Assembly (NCBI GenBank): GCA_021821195.1
Contig: JAKACT010000001.1
Location: 558,001 to 622,000 of the forward strand
Direction of reading: 5' to 3'
DNA: 64,000 nucleotides
From: Pseudomonadota bacterium
Lineage (GTDB): Bacteria > Pseudomonadota > Gammaproteobacteria > Xanthomonadales > Xanthomonadaceae
Shown: positions 55,011-64,000 of the stretch, piece after piece
Layout: each line of letters begins with the position of its first letter
Numbering within the stretch: the first letter of the stretch is position 1
Program-made: the position numbers and the translations under genes
The notes under the pieces: model-generated
Seen by the model: the letters and a program-made list of their open reading frames with translations, nothing else
What the model was told of the DNA's origin: nothing
Database searches by the model: none

Positions 55011-55433
55011 TTACTTGATCAGGCGGATCGTCAGCGGATAGCGGTAGGCCACGCCGTCGTTGGCCTTGATCGCGGCCATGATGGTGAAAACCAGCCAAGC
55101 GACGCCAAGCGCCAAGGCCACAGGCACCACCAGAATTGCCCCGAGCCCAAGGGTAATAGCCGTGAAGATGGCACCGATCACGCCAAACACAACGCCAACG
55201 ATGAGCAAGGTAATGTTGAAATTGAGCGCTTCCTTGGCCTGATCAGCTGCGAAAGGCAGCGTGTCCTTCTTCATCTGCCAGACGATCAGCGGCCCCAGGA
55301 AATTACCCAGTCCGCCCGTCACGACCCCGGTGAGGGCAGACAGGTGACCGAACATGCCCCACTGCTTTTCCTCGGCGCTGGGACTGCCCGAGGGCGGCGG
55401 CGGCGGCGCGGTCAGATTTTCGAATTCGCTCAT
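55011..55433 (-). CDS. DUF4870 membrane protein (second of the pair)
   Basis: A 140-residue protein; a proline-rich N-terminus (APPPPPSGSPS) precedes EEKQWGMFGHLSAL, the DUF4870 hallmark, then AADQAKEALNFNITLL and four membrane segments, ending AIKANDGVAYRYPLTIRLIK. It aligns with its downstream neighbour over the last ~100 residues, so the pair is a duplication. Start ATG 55,433 with GGGATTTTGC upstream. Confidence 0.88.
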   Translation of the reverse strand: MSEFENLTAPPPPPSGSPSAEEKQWGMFGHLSALTGVVTGGLGNFLGPLIVWQMKKDTLPFAADQAKEALNFNITLLIVGVVFGVIGAIFTAITLGLGAILVVPVALALGVAWLVFTIMAAIKANDGVAYRYPLTIRLIK

Positions 55434-55524
55434 GCAAAATCCCCGGTTTAGTTAATACGGCAGCAATTGCCGCGTCCCGGAGGATAACGCGAACCGATGA
55501 CACATTCGGCCATCACCAGGGCCG

Positions 55525-56907
55525 TCAGCCCTCGCCCGCCACCGTCATCCGCCCGACCAGGATCGAGCCGGTGCGCACGTGCGAACGGGGATCGACGTCG
55601 CTGCCCACCGCCTCGATCCCGGCGAACATCGCCTTGAGGTTGCCGGCGATGGTGATGCCATCGACCGGGTAGGCGATTTCGCCGTTTTCCACCCAGAACC
55701 CGGCGGCGCCGCGCGAGTAGTCGCCGGTGATCGGGTTGACGCCCTGACCCATCAGCTCGGTCACCAGCAGGCCGGTGCCCATGCCGCGCAGCATCGAAGC
55801 CAGGTCGCCGGCATTGGCCCGCACGTTGAGGTTGTGCACGCCACCCGCGTTGGCGGTGGTGGCCAGGCCCAGCTTGCGCGCCGAATAACTGCCCAGCACA
55901 TAGCGCTGGACGATGCCGTCGTCCACCAGCATCGACTTGCGGGTCGCCACGCCTTCGGCGTCGAACGCCGCGGAACGGAAGCCGCGCGGCAGGAACGGAT
56001 CTTCCTCGATCGCGAACCAGTCCGGGAACACCCGCGTGCCCGCGCTGTCGAGCAGGAAGCTGGCGCGGCGGTACAGCGCGCCGCCGGACACCGCGCCGAT
56101 GAAGCTGCCCACCAGCGACCGGGCCATCTCCGCGGCGAACAGCACCGGCACCTGTCCGGTCGGCAGCCGGCGCGGATCCAGCCGCTCCAGCGTGCGCCGG
56201 GCGGCCCTGCGGCCGATGGCCTCGGGCGATTCCAGGTCGCCCTGCGCCAGCGCCACGCTGTACCAGCCGTCGCGTTGCATCGCCTCGCCTTCGCCGGCGA
56301 TCAGCGCGCAGCCGATGCTGTACGAAGTCGCCCGTTCGGCGCCGAGGAAACCGTGCGAGTTGGCATACACGCTGAGCGAAGCGTTGGCGTTCATCGACGC
56401 GCCATCGGAATTGCCGATGCGCGGATCCAGCTCGCGCCCGGCCGCCTCGCAGGCCAGCGCGATGTCGATGGCGCGGTCGGGATCGAACGGCGCCGGGTGC
56501 CAAGTATCGAATTCGCGCAACACCTGCGCCATCAGCGCGGGATCGGCCAGCCCGGCCGCCGGATCCTCCTCGGTATGGCGGGCGATCGCGCAGGCCTGCG
56601 CCACGGTGGCGGCCAGGCTGTCCTCGCGCAGGTCGGCGGTGCTGGCGCTGCCCTTGCGCTTGCCGAAGTAGACGGTCATCGACACCCCGCGGTCGCGGGT
56701 GGCCTCCACTGTCTCAACGGTGCCCATCCGCACGTTGACCGCCAGCCCGGCGTCCTCGTTGCAGGTGACTTCGCACTGGTCGGCGCCGGCGGCGCGGGCG
56801 CGGTCCAGCAGCTGGCGGGCGACGGCGGACAGCTGTTCCAGCCGCTGCCGGCTGTCGTCGGCGGGCGCGGCAAGATCGGCGGACGAGTTCAATGACCTGC
56901 TGTTCAA
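55525..56907 (-). CDS. pmbA: Metalloprotease PmbA/TldE
   Basis: A 460-residue subunit of the TldD-TldE protease, which processes peptide modifications and some antitoxins in enterobacteria. Marks: [33 protein letters not shown] at the start, then [39 protein letters not shown] and the C-terminal [26 protein letters not shown]. The subunit has no zinc motif of its own; TldD (57,509) has it. Divergent from yjgA with only 17 bp between starts. Confidence 0.95.
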   Translation of the reverse strand: MNSRSLNSSADLAAPADDSRQRLEQLSAVARQLLDRARAAGADQCEVTCNEDAGLAVNVRMGTVETVEATRDRGVSMTVYFGKRKGSASTADLREDSLAATVAQACAIARHTEEDPAAGLADPALMAQVLREFDTWHPAPFDPDRAIDIALACEAAGRELDPRIGNSDGASMNANASLSVYANSHGFLGAERATSYSIGCALIAGEGEAMQRDGWYSVALAQGDLESPEAIGRRAARRTLERLDPRRLPTGQVPVLFAAEMARSLVGSFIGAVSGGALYRRASFLLDSAGTRVFPDWFAIEEDPFLPRGFRSAAFDAEGVATRKSMLVDDGIVQRYVLGSYSARKLGLATTANAGGVHNLNVRANAGDLASMLRGMGTGLLVTELMGQGVNPITGDYSRGAAGFWVENGEIAYPVDGITIAGNLKAMFAGIEAVGSDVDPRSHVRTGSILVGRMTVAGEG

Positions 56908-56924
56908 TGGCTTATCCTGTAGCG

Positions 56925-57500
56925 ATGCGAGGACGTGACGAAGATACCGGTGAATTTTTCAGCCCCAGCCGCAGCGAGCAGCGCCGCGCGGCGCTGGACG
57001 TGCTGGAGCTTGGCGAACAACTGGTGGCGATGACCGCCACCCAGCTGGGCAGGCTGCCGATTCCCGAGGAGCTGCTCCCGCATATCCGCGAGACCCAGCG
57101 CATCACCTCGTTCGGCGCGCGCAAGCGGCAGCTGGCCTACCTGGCCAAGCAGATGCGCAAGCTGGACGACGAAGCGCTGGACGCGATCCGCGACGCGATG
57201 AGCAAGGACGGCGAGGCCGCGCGCCGCGAAACCGCCGCGCTGCACCGGGTGGAAGCGCTGCGCGACGCACTGCTGGGCGAGGACGGCGACGCCGCGCTGA
57301 CCGAGCTGCTGGCCGCGCATCCGCACGCCGACCGCCAGCAGCTGCGCCAGCTGCTGCGCAACGTCCGCGAGGAGCGCGCCAGGAACAAACCGCCGCGCGC
57401 CTTCCGCGAATTGTTCCGGGTGCTGCGGGAGCTGCAGGCGGAAGCCGGCGACGCCACCGGCGACGACGACGCGGCGCTGGACGACGACAGCGACGCCTGA
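56925..57500 (+). CDS. yjgA: Ribosome-associated protein YjgA/DarP
   Basis: A 191-residue DUF615 protein that binds the late 50S precursor. Recognised by [57 protein letters not shown] and [21 protein letters not shown] 56,925 (MRGRDEDTG) is preferred over an in-frame ATG at 56,892, which overlaps pmbA. It ends 8 bp from the convergent tldD stop. An acidic tail ([13 protein letters not shown]) closes it. Confidence 0.94.
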   Translation: MRGRDEDTGEFFSPSRSEQRRAALDVLELGEQLVAMTATQLGRLPIPEELLPHIRETQRITSFGARKRQLAYLAKQMRKLDDEALDAIRDAMSKDGEAARRETAALHRVEALRDALLGEDGDAALTELLAAHPHADRQQLRQLLRNVREERARNKPPRAFRELFRVLRELQAEAGDATGDDDAALDDDSDA

Positions 57501-57508
57501 GCGCGGCA

Positions 57509-58948
57509 TCACGCCTGCGTCCCGCCCACGGTCAATTCCGAAACCAGCAGGGACGGCTGGCCCACGCCCACCGGCACGCTCTGGCCGTCCTTGCCGCAGA
57601 TGCCGACGCCGTCGTCCAGCGCCAGGTCGTGGCCGATCATCGCCACCTTCTGCATGGTTTCCGGACCGTTGCCGATCAAGGTGGCGCCCTTCACCGGCGC
57701 GGTGATCTTCCCGTCCTCGATGAGGTAGGCCTCGGTGGCGGAGAACACGTACTTGCCGCTGGTGATGTCGACCTGGCCGCCGCCGAAGTTGACCGCGTAC
57801 AGGCCCTTCTTCACCGAGCGGATCATTTCCTCCGGGTCATGGCTGCCGGCGCGCATGTAGGTATTGGTCATGCGCGGCATCACCAGGTGGGCGAAGGACT
57901 CGCGGCGGCCGTTGCCGGTGGGCGCCATGCCCATCAGCCGCGCGTTGAGCGTGTCCTGCATGTAACCGACCAAGATGCCGTCCTCGATCAGGGTGGTGCA
58001 GGACGTCGGCGTGCCTTCGTCGTCGATGTTGAGTGAGCCACGGCGGCCATCGAGGGTGCCGTCATCGACGATGGTCACGCCCTTCGACGCCACCTGCTGC
58101 CCCATCCGCCCGGCGAAGGTGCTGGTGCCCTTGCGGTTGAAGTCGCCTTCCAGCCCGTGGCCCACCGCCTCGTGCAGCAGCACGCCCGGCCAGCCGTGGC
58201 CCAGCACCACCGGCATCACCCCGGCCGGCGCATCGATCGCATCGAGATTCACCAGCGCCTGCCGCAGCGCCTCGCGGGCGAACTTCTCCGGCTTGTCGTC
58301 GGCCAGCAGCTGCTCGTAGGAATAGCGCCCGCCGAAGCCGGCGTAGCCCGATTCGCGGCGACCGTTCTGCTCCACGATCACCTGCACGTTCATCCGCACC
58401 AGCGGGCGCACGTCGCCGGCCAGCACGCCGTCGCTGCGCGCCACCAGCACGGTATCCACCCCGCCGGACAGGCTCACCATCACCTGCTGCACGCGCGGGT
58501 CGAGCGCGCGCACCAGCGCATCCACACGGCGCAGCGCCTCCACCTTGGTGGCGTTGTCGAGCGCATCGATCGGATCGAGCGCGGGATACAGCGCGCGCCC
58601 ATTGCTGCGCTGCAGAGCTTGCGCGCCGTGCGCGCGGCCATCGCGGGCGATGGCGCGGGCCGACTGCGCCGCGGCGAGCAGCGCCGGCGCATCCAGTTCG
58701 TCGGAATAGGCGAAGCCGGTTTTCTCGCCGGAGATCGCGCGCACCCCGACGCCCTGCTCGATGCTGTGCGAGCCGTCCTTGACGATGCCGTCCTCCATGC
58801 TCCAGCCCTCGCGGCGGGCGTGCTGGAAATACAGGTCGCCGAAGTCGATGCCCGGGCCCAGCAGGGTGCCGAAGGCGCGCTCCAGCGCGGCAGCGTCCAG
58901 CCCGGTGGGCAGCAGCAGGCGGGATTCGGCGATGGAAAGATGGGGCAT
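57509..58948 (-). CDS. tldD: Metalloprotease TldD
   Basis: A 479-residue catalytic subunit of the TldD-TldE heterodimer. The zinc motif [13 protein letters not shown] is present, with [23 protein letters not shown] at the start and [16 protein letters not shown] and INFGGGQVD-like [19 protein letters not shown] near the end. Starts at 58,948 after AGGACAACCCC. It follows yhdP in the same direction; pmbA lies beyond yjgA. Confidence 0.96.
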   Translation of the reverse strand: MPHLSIAESRLLLPTGLDAAALERAFGTLLGPGIDFGDLYFQHARREGWSMEDGIVKDGSHSIEQGVGVRAISGEKTGFAYSDELDAPALLAAAQSARAIARDGRAHGAQALQRSNGRALYPALDPIDALDNATKVEALRRVDALVRALDPRVQQVMVSLSGGVDTVLVARSDGVLAGDVRPLVRMNVQVIVEQNGRRESGYAGFGGRYSYEQLLADDKPEKFAREALRQALVNLDAIDAPAGVMPVVLGHGWPGVLLHEAVGHGLEGDFNRKGTSTFAGRMGQQVASKGVTIVDDGTLDGRRGSLNIDDEGTPTSCTTLIEDGILVGYMQDTLNARLMGMAPTGNGRRESFAHLVMPRMTNTYMRAGSHDPEEMIRSVKKGLYAVNFGGGQVDITSGKYVFSATEAYLIEDGKITAPVKGATLIGNGPETMQKVAMIGHDLALDDGVGICGKDGQSVPVGVGQPSLLVSELTVGGTQA

Positions 58949-59084
58949 GGGGTTGTCCTAAATACTGCGGGGGATGGGTCATCGCCTACGCGGCGATGCG
59001 CCTGCCGGAGCGGAAATGCGCAGCGGGTTCGCTGCATGCGCCGACGACATCGGGATCACCAATGTCGTGGCGTTTGCGCCGAAA

Positions 59085-62000
59085 TCAATCGCCGGGGGAT
59101 CGCCCGGCGGCGGCCTGCGCCGCGTTGTCGCGGGCGATGGCTTCCACCTTCGGCTCCGCCCACGGCCCGGTGACGCGGTAGGTCTTGGCGCCGATGCCGC
59201 GCATCGGCTTGTCCAGCACCGCATTGGCCACCGCCCCGACCGCGGCGCCGACCGGGCCGCCGGCCAGTGCGCCCACCGCGGTGAGCAGGCTGCCGGACTT
59301 CGGCCGCACTTCCACGGTCTGGTCGAAGCGGCGATTGCGCAGGTCGGTGCTGCCGCGCACGTGGATCTCGGCGGCGGGACCGCGCACGGCCAGGTCCTCG
59401 GTGCGCAGCTGGCCCTGCGCCAGCGTGGCATCGCCCTGGATGCGGTCGAAGGCGAAGCCCTTGTTGAAGAAGTCGCTGAAATCCAGGGTCAACCGGCGGC
59501 GCAGCTGGGCCACGCCGAGCAGGCCGAGCACGCGGCCGGCACCGGGCTCGATTTCCAGCAGCTGGCCGTCGCGCACGTCGGTGCTCAGGCGCGCCTCCAC
59601 GCTGGTGAGGCCGAACTCGCCCGGGCCACCGCGCCAGCTGGCTTCAGCGCCGATCCTGCCCTTCCCGCCCGCCACCTGCCCGCCGAAACCGAACCCGTCC
59701 AGCAGCGCGCCGATGTCGTCGCTGGCCACGTCCAGCTTGAACTGGGTGCGCGCAGCCGCGCCGCGCCCCAGCCAGCTGCCGGTGGCGTTGAGCCGCTGCT
59801 TGCCGCCAGTGGTGGTGAATTCGTCCATGCGCAGCCCGCCGGCCACCGGCGTGCTGCGGAAGCGCGCGCGGCCCATCGCGGTCCTGCCGATGCGCAGGTC
59901 GGCCACGTCCAGCAGCAGCGGCGGCACCGCGGCTGGATCGGCGCCGTTGGCCTGCGCAGTCGCAGGCGTGGGCGTGGGCGTGGGCGCAGCGTCCTTGTCG
60001 GCCACCGGCAACGACCAGTACAGGCGCTCGAAGCGGCCGGCAACGGTGGCGCCGTCCTGCGTCGGCACCAGCAGCGCGCCGGAAATGCCCGTGCCCTGCA
60101 CCTGCACCGAGGTGCCGCGCGGCGCCGGCGCCACCACCAGCCGCGCCGCGCCGACGTCGGACCCCAGCACCTGCAGGTGCGCGGCTTCCAGCTCGATCCG
60201 GCGCAGCGGCAAGTCGGCATTGCCGCTGCCGCCTCCGCCGATCCCGATCCAGTCCAGCGCATCCAATTGCTCCACCCGCCCGCCGACCAGCAGGCCGGAG
60301 GCCGGCGGCGCGCCCGCCGGGCCACCACCGAGCTGCAGGCGCAGGCCGGTGCGGCCGTTGCTGGTGCGGCTGCGCAGCGCCAGCAGGTTGCCGAGGGTGG
60401 CATCCACTTCGCCGCTTTCCAGCGGCAGGCGGATGTCGATTTCCGTCGCCAGCACCTGCGCAGCCGGCTTGCGCAGCGGCGCCGGCAGGTCCAGCGCGGT
60501 GCCGACGAGGTTGGAGCGCAGCCGCAGCCGCGCCGGCTGCGACCCGGGCGCCGCGCCCCGCGGCACCGCCAGCTCGGTGGTCCAGCTGGAGCTGCCGCGC
60601 ACATGCGGCTTCAGCCAATCCAGGTTGCCGGCCTTCGCCAGCAGCGCATCGATATCCGACGCGGCCTGCAGCGTCGCCTCGAACGCGTGGGCGGGATCGC
60701 GCACATGCGGGCCCGCACGCAGCGACAGCAACCCCGGCGCGCCGCCCTGGCGCACCTGCAGGTCGCTGGCATCGAAGCCGCCGCGATCGAAACGGGCCTG
60801 CCCGCGCACCTGTTCGAACGCCAGCTTCCAGCGCTGCTCGGCCAGGCGCACGCCACCCAGCGCCACCGTGCCTTCGATCTGCGGCGGCGTCGGACGATCA
60901 TGGTGCAGCGGCAGCAGCATCCGGAAGCGCGCCTGCGCCGGCCCGGCCGCGCGCAGGTTGTCGAGGGTCTCGCGGTGCTCCTTGTGCAGCGGGCTGGCGC
61001 GCAGCATGGCCAGGAAATTGCCCGCATCGCCGCCGGCCGCGGCCTCCACCTGCAGTTCGGCCTTGCCGAAGCGGGCGATGCCGGCCTTGAGCGCGCTGAC
61101 CGGCACCCCGCCGAGGTTGGCGCTGCCGGTGACGCTGAAGCCGTCGGCCACGAAACTGAGATCGGCGTTCATGCGCTGCGCCGCCGGCCAGTCCGGCTGG
61201 AACTTCACCGTACCGTCGGCGATATGCGCATCGGCGCGGAACACGCCGGCGCCGGCCATGCCCGGCTCGTTGCGGAACGGCCAGTCGTCGAGGTCGCCGG
61301 CCACCACCGCGTGGACGTTGCGCAGGGTGCCGCCCTGCAGCGCCGCGTCCAGCCACTGCACGGTCGCCTTGGGCATCAGGTGGTGGATCCAGAAGCCGTG
61401 CGCGGCCGACACCGGCACGTCGCCGATGTCGACCGCAAGGTCGAGGTGCGGGCGGCTGCCGTCGCCCTCGAAGCCGATGCCGCCGCGCGCCTGCAACCGC
61501 AGCGGGTCGCCATCGACGGCCAGCCCCGGCGTACGCACGGTCCAACCCTCGCCATCGCGCCAGAGCACGGCTTCACCGTCCAGCGTGAACGCATGCACCA
61601 CGCCGAATCCGGCCGGCCAGTCGAACGCCACCTGCGCGGCGCGGTCGAGGCGCAGCCGCAGGCCGTCCTGGTCGGCCTGCAGCCAGCCGCCGACCCCGCG
61701 CAGGCCGGGCGCGTGCCCGACCGGATCGAAGCGGAAGCCGTCGATGCGCGCGCTGGCGCGCAGCCGGCCGCCGCGTTCGCCGGCCAGCACGATGTCCTGC
61801 ACCAGCGCGCCCGGCGCGGTGGTCCGCAGCCAGTGCCGCAGCGACGGCGCCAGCGCATCGCTCAGCGCCGCCAGCTGCAGCAGCGGGGCAACGTCCACCC
61901 GCTGCGCGCGCAGTGCGTAGCGGCGCTCGCCGCCGGCCAGCGCCAGCCCGTCCAGGGTCTGCCGGCGCGCGCCGTCGCCGATGCGCAGGCGCGGCATGCG

Positions 62001-62924
62001 CAGCTGCCAGTCCTGCAGGCTGCCGGCCCAGCTGGCATCCAGCACCAGTTCGCCCAGCGCCTGCGTGGGCACGGCGGCACCGGCCGCGGCGCTGCCGCGC
62101 AGGCGCACGTCCAGCAACCCGGCGTCGGCACGCACGCCCACCACCCGGTGCCCGCGCAGCTGCGCCCAGACGCGCAGGCGGCCGCGTCCCGACAGCGGCG
62201 AAACGCCGGCCACGTCGAAGGTGCCGGCCAGTGCCGCCAGATCCGCCTGGCGGGTACCGGCGTAGACGCGGCCATCGCCGTTGGCGCGGTCGAGTTCGCC
62301 GGCGATATCGAAAGGCTGGACGTCTTCGCGCAGCCAGGCGCGCGCACCGGCACGCACCCGCTCACCCTCCACGCGCAGGCGCAGGTCGATGCGCGGCAGG
62401 CGCAGGTCGATGCCCAGCTCCGGCGCCCGCACGTGCAGGCGCGCCTGCGCCAGCTGCAGTTCGCCCAGGTTCGACAGCGCCTCCAGCGGATCGCCGCCGG
62501 CCTGCTGGCCGGGCAGCCCGCGCACCTGCCACTGGCCGTCGGCGCTGCGCTGCAGGGTCAGGTCCACCCCGCGCAGGCGCAGCTCGGTGAACGAACGCCC
62601 CGGCAGCAGGCCGGCGTACTGCGCCACCAGCACCTCGGCATCACCGATCCGCAGCGGGTTGGCGGGATCGCCGACGCGCAGGTTGTCCAACCGCAGCAGC
62701 GGCCCGCGCCGGGTCCACTGGGTCGTCACGTGGTCGAACGCGACCGGCCGGCCGGCGCGCTCACCCAGCCATGCCGCGATGCGTTCCGGATGACGCTCCG
62801 CCAGCGGCAGCAGCTGGCTGCCGACGCCGTTGCCCAGCGCCGCCAGCACCAGCATCGCCACCAGCGCGTACCAGGCGCCGCGGCGCAGCAGACGCAGGCG
62901 GTGGCGCCAAGGCATGCCCATCAT
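59085..62924 (-). CDS. yhdP: YhdP-family AsmA-like envelope protein
   Basis: A 1279-residue protein with an N-terminal membrane anchor (about 10-32, WYALVAMLVLAALGNGVG) and a very long periplasmic part, ending with a typical LRNRRFDQTVEVRPKSGSL and TYRVTGPWAEPKVEAIAR. YhdP proteins bridge inner and outer membrane and move phospholipids outward. The start is at one of three close ATGs (62,924, 62,921, 62,915) directly after rng. The frame is open leftward through rng, but that is a shadow. Confidence 0.92.
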   Translation of the reverse strand: MMGMPWRHRLRLLRRGAWYALVAMLVLAALGNGVGSQLLPLAERHPERIAAWLGERAGRPVAFDHVTTQWTRRGPLLRLDNLRVGDPANPLRIGDAEVLVAQYAGLLPGRSFTELRLRGVDLTLQRSADGQWQVRGLPGQQAGGDPLEALSNLGELQLAQARLHVRAPELGIDLRLPRIDLRLRVEGERVRAGARAWLREDVQPFDIAGELDRANGDGRVYAGTRQADLAALAGTFDVAGVSPLSGRGRLRVWAQLRGHRVVGVRADAGLLDVRLRGSAAAGAAVPTQALGELVLDASWAGSLQDWQLRMPRLRIGDGARRQTLDGLALAGGERRYALRAQRVDVAPLLQLAALSDALAPSLRHWLRTTAPGALVQDIVLAGERGGRLRASARIDGFRFDPVGHAPGLRGVGGWLQADQDGLRLRLDRAAQVAFDWPAGFGVVHAFTLDGEAVLWRDGEGWTVRTPGLAVDGDPLRLQARGGIGFEGDGSRPHLDLAVDIGDVPVSAAHGFWIHHLMPKATVQWLDAALQGGTLRNVHAVVAGDLDDWPFRNEPGMAGAGVFRADAHIADGTVKFQPDWPAAQRMNADLSFVADGFSVTGSANLGGVPVSALKAGIARFGKAELQVEAAAGGDAGNFLAMLRASPLHKEHRETLDNLRAAGPAQARFRMLLPLHHDRPTPPQIEGTVALGGVRLAEQRWKLAFEQVRGQARFDRGGFDASDLQVRQGGAPGLLSLRAGPHVRDPAHAFEATLQAASDIDALLAKAGNLDWLKPHVRGSSSWTTELAVPRGAAPGSQPARLRLRSNLVGTALDLPAPLRKPAAQVLATEIDIRLPLESGEVDATLGNLLALRSRTSNGRTGLRLQLGGGPAGAPPASGLLVGGRVEQLDALDWIGIGGGGSGNADLPLRRIELEAAHLQVLGSDVGAARLVVAPAPRGTSVQVQGTGISGALLVPTQDGATVAGRFERLYWSLPVADKDAAPTPTPTPATAQANGADPAAVPPLLLDVADLRIGRTAMGRARFRSTPVAGGLRMDEFTTTGGKQRLNATGSWLGRGAAARTQFKLDVASDDIGALLDGFGFGGQVAGGKGRIGAEASWRGGPGEFGLTSVEARLSTDVRDGQLLEIEPGAGRVLGLLGVAQLRRRLTLDFSDFFNKGFAFDRIQGDATLAQGQLRTEDLAVRGPAAEIHVRGSTDLRNRRFDQTVEVRPKSGSLLTAVGALAGGPVGAAVGAVANAVLDKPMRGIGAKTYRVTGPWAEPKVEAIARDNAAQAAAGRSPGD

Positions 62925-62938
62925 GTCAACGCCTGACT

Positions 62939-64000
62939 TCAGAGCAGCACCACATCGAACTGCTCCTGCAGGTACTGCGCATCGGCCTGGAAGCGGATCG
63001 ACTTGCCGATGAACTCCTCCAGCTCGGCCACCGCGTTCGACTCCTCGTCGGTGATCCGCGCCACCACGCTGGGCGATGCGATCACCAGCAGCCGCGCGGC
63101 GTCGAACTGGCGCACCGCGCGCACGATTTCGCGGAAGATCTCGTAGGTCACGGTCTCCGCGGTCTTGAGCATGCCGCGCCCGCCGCATTCGTGGCAGGGC
63201 TCGCACAGCTGGCGCTCCAGCGATTCCACCGTGCGCTTGCGGGTCATCTCCACCAGTCCCAGCGGCGAGAAATCGTAGACCGTGGTCTTGGCATGGTCCT
63301 TCGCCAGCGACTTCTCCAGCGTGCGCAGCACCTGCCTGCGGTGCTCGGCATCGTGCATGTCGATGAAGTCGATGATGATGATGCCGCCCAGGTTGCGCAG
63401 CCGCAGCTGGCGCGCCACCGCCTGCGCGGCCTCGAGGTTGGTGCGGTACACGGTTTCCTCGAGGTTGCGCTGGCCGAGGAAGCTGCCGGTGTTCACGTCG
63501 ACCGTGGTCATCGCCTCGGTCTGGTCGATGACGAGGTAGCCGCCGGACTTCAGCGGGACCTCTTTTTCCAGCGCGTGCTGGATCTCGTCCTCGACCCCGT
63601 ACATGTCGAACACCGGGCGTGCGCCGGTGTAGTGCTCCACCTTGTCCGCCAGCGCCGGCATGTAGCGCGCGGCGAACTCGCGCAGGCGCTCGCAGGTCTC
63701 GCGCGAATCCACCTTGACCTTGTCGACGTCGCGGCGGATCAGGTCGCGCACCGCGCGCAGCGGCAGGCTCAGGTCCTCGTACACGCGGCTGCCGACCTTC
63801 GCCTCGGCGGCATTGCGTTCGATCAGCTCCCACACCCGGCCGAGGTAGGCGATGTCCTCGGCCAGCGCCTCGGCCGGCTGGCCTTCGGCATTGGTGCGGA
63901 CGATGTAGCCATGCCCGGCGCCACCGGCGGTCAGCTCGGCCATCAGGGTCTTGAGGCGGGCGCGCTCGGCCTCGTCCTCGATGCGCGCGGAGATGCCGAC
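62939..64000 (-). CDS. rng: Ribonuclease G (partial, 5' end outside window)
   Basis: The last 354 residues of an RNase E/G-family endonuclease; the reading frame runs to the window edge at 64,000. The metal-binding aspartates are in VDVNTGSF and IIIIDFIDM, the zinc-link cysteines in CEPCHECGG, and TVYDFSPLGLVEMTRKR is typical. RNase G trims 16S rRNA 5' ends and some mRNAs. It has no C-terminal degradosome scaffold, so Rng rather than Rne. It heads the rng-yhdP-tldD run; maf is a usual upstream neighbour. Confidence 0.95.
   Translation of the reverse strand, partial: VGISARIEDEAERARLKTLMAELTAGGAGHGYIVRTNAEGQPAEALAEDIAYLGRVWELIERNAAEAKVGSRVYEDLSLPLRAVRDLIRRDVDKVKVDSRETCERLREFAARYMPALADKVEHYTGARPVFDMYGVEDEIQHALEKEVPLKSGGYLVIDQTEAMTTVDVNTGSFLGQRNLEETVYRTNLEAAQAVARQLRLRNLGGIIIIDFIDMHDAEHRRQVLRTLEKSLAKDHAKTTVYDFSPLGLVEMTRKRTVESLERQLCEPCHECGGRGMLKTAETVTYEIFREIVRAVRQFDAARLLVIASPSVVARITDEESNAVAELEEFIGKSIRFQADAQYLQEQFDVVLL

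Noticed and set aside
58974-62936. A 1320-codon open frame on the plus strand opposite yhdP
   Set aside because: It is a shadow of a very GC-rich gene: its composition is Q/R/A/H-rich with no domain pattern, while the minus frame gives a recognisable YhdP.
59085-63833. Reading yhdP as a 1582-residue protein fused to rng-region sequence
   Set aside because: The extra N-terminal part is the out-of-frame shadow of rng; a membrane anchor and three ATGs at 62,915-62,924 mark the true start.

Overview
The window looks like a chromosomal segment of a GC-rich gammaproteobacterium of the Xanthomonadaceae/Lysobacterales type (Lysobacter, Luteimonas or Thermomonas-like; the genus is an inference). The evidence is the conserved run pyrH-frr-uppS-cdsA-dxr-rseP-bamA-lpxD-fabZ-lpxA-lpxB-rnhB-dnaE-accA-tilS-xseB-ispA, with no skp between bamA and lpxD, and the PmbA/TldD/YjgA/YhdP/RNase G cluster at the right end. 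All identifications come from reading the sequence; no database search was run.

Layout. (1) 1-1569 is the tail of a type III CRISPR locus: a CARF protein of the NE0113/SSO2081-like family and Csx16, both linked to cyclic-oligoadenylate turnover. No array lies in the window. (2) 1570-17,700 is an accessory element: two AlpA-like regulators, two small membrane proteins (one SPFH-tail-like), a DUF1173 protein, a KfrA-like partition protein preceded by eight perfect GCATTAC repeats, a five-gene minus-strand defence operon (hsdM-hsdS-hsdR-mcrB-like-mcrC-like), and a P4-type tyrosine integrase lacking part of its N-terminal domain. A 118-bp piece of the csx16 3' end recurs at 17,702-17,819, 16,255 bp from the first copy, next to the integrase. 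(3) 18,034-27,331 is recC-recB-recD (minus strand, ATGA overlaps). (4) 27,332-31,425 is a second accessory, gene-poor stretch: several small MbcA/ParS/Xre-antitoxin-like genes without a recognisable RES toxin, palindromic operator-like sites, and two families of iteron-like repeats. (5) 31,426-64,000 is housekeeping: a YhhN protein, an HDOD-GGDEF protein, the envelope/lipid A/replication cluster, two DUF4870 membrane proteins, then pmbA, yjgA, tldD, yhdP and rng (rng is cut by the window end).

How it works together. Regions 1-4 form a defence and mobile-DNA zone: CRISPR signalling, a type I restriction system co-transcribed with a McrBC-like type IV system, RecBCD, and plasmid-type functions (KfrA, DUF1173, a possible RepA remnant, iterons). 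Region 5 couples UMP kinase, ribosome recycling, isoprenoid and phospholipid synthesis, outer-membrane assembly, lipid A and fatty acid synthesis in closely packed, often overlapping genes. accA, tilS and xseB carry -10-like hexamers only 6-7 nt before their ATG and no obvious ribosome binding site, suggesting leaderless transcripts. The lpxA-lpxB gap holds two perfect long hairpins that share a 23-nt loop but have largely different stems.
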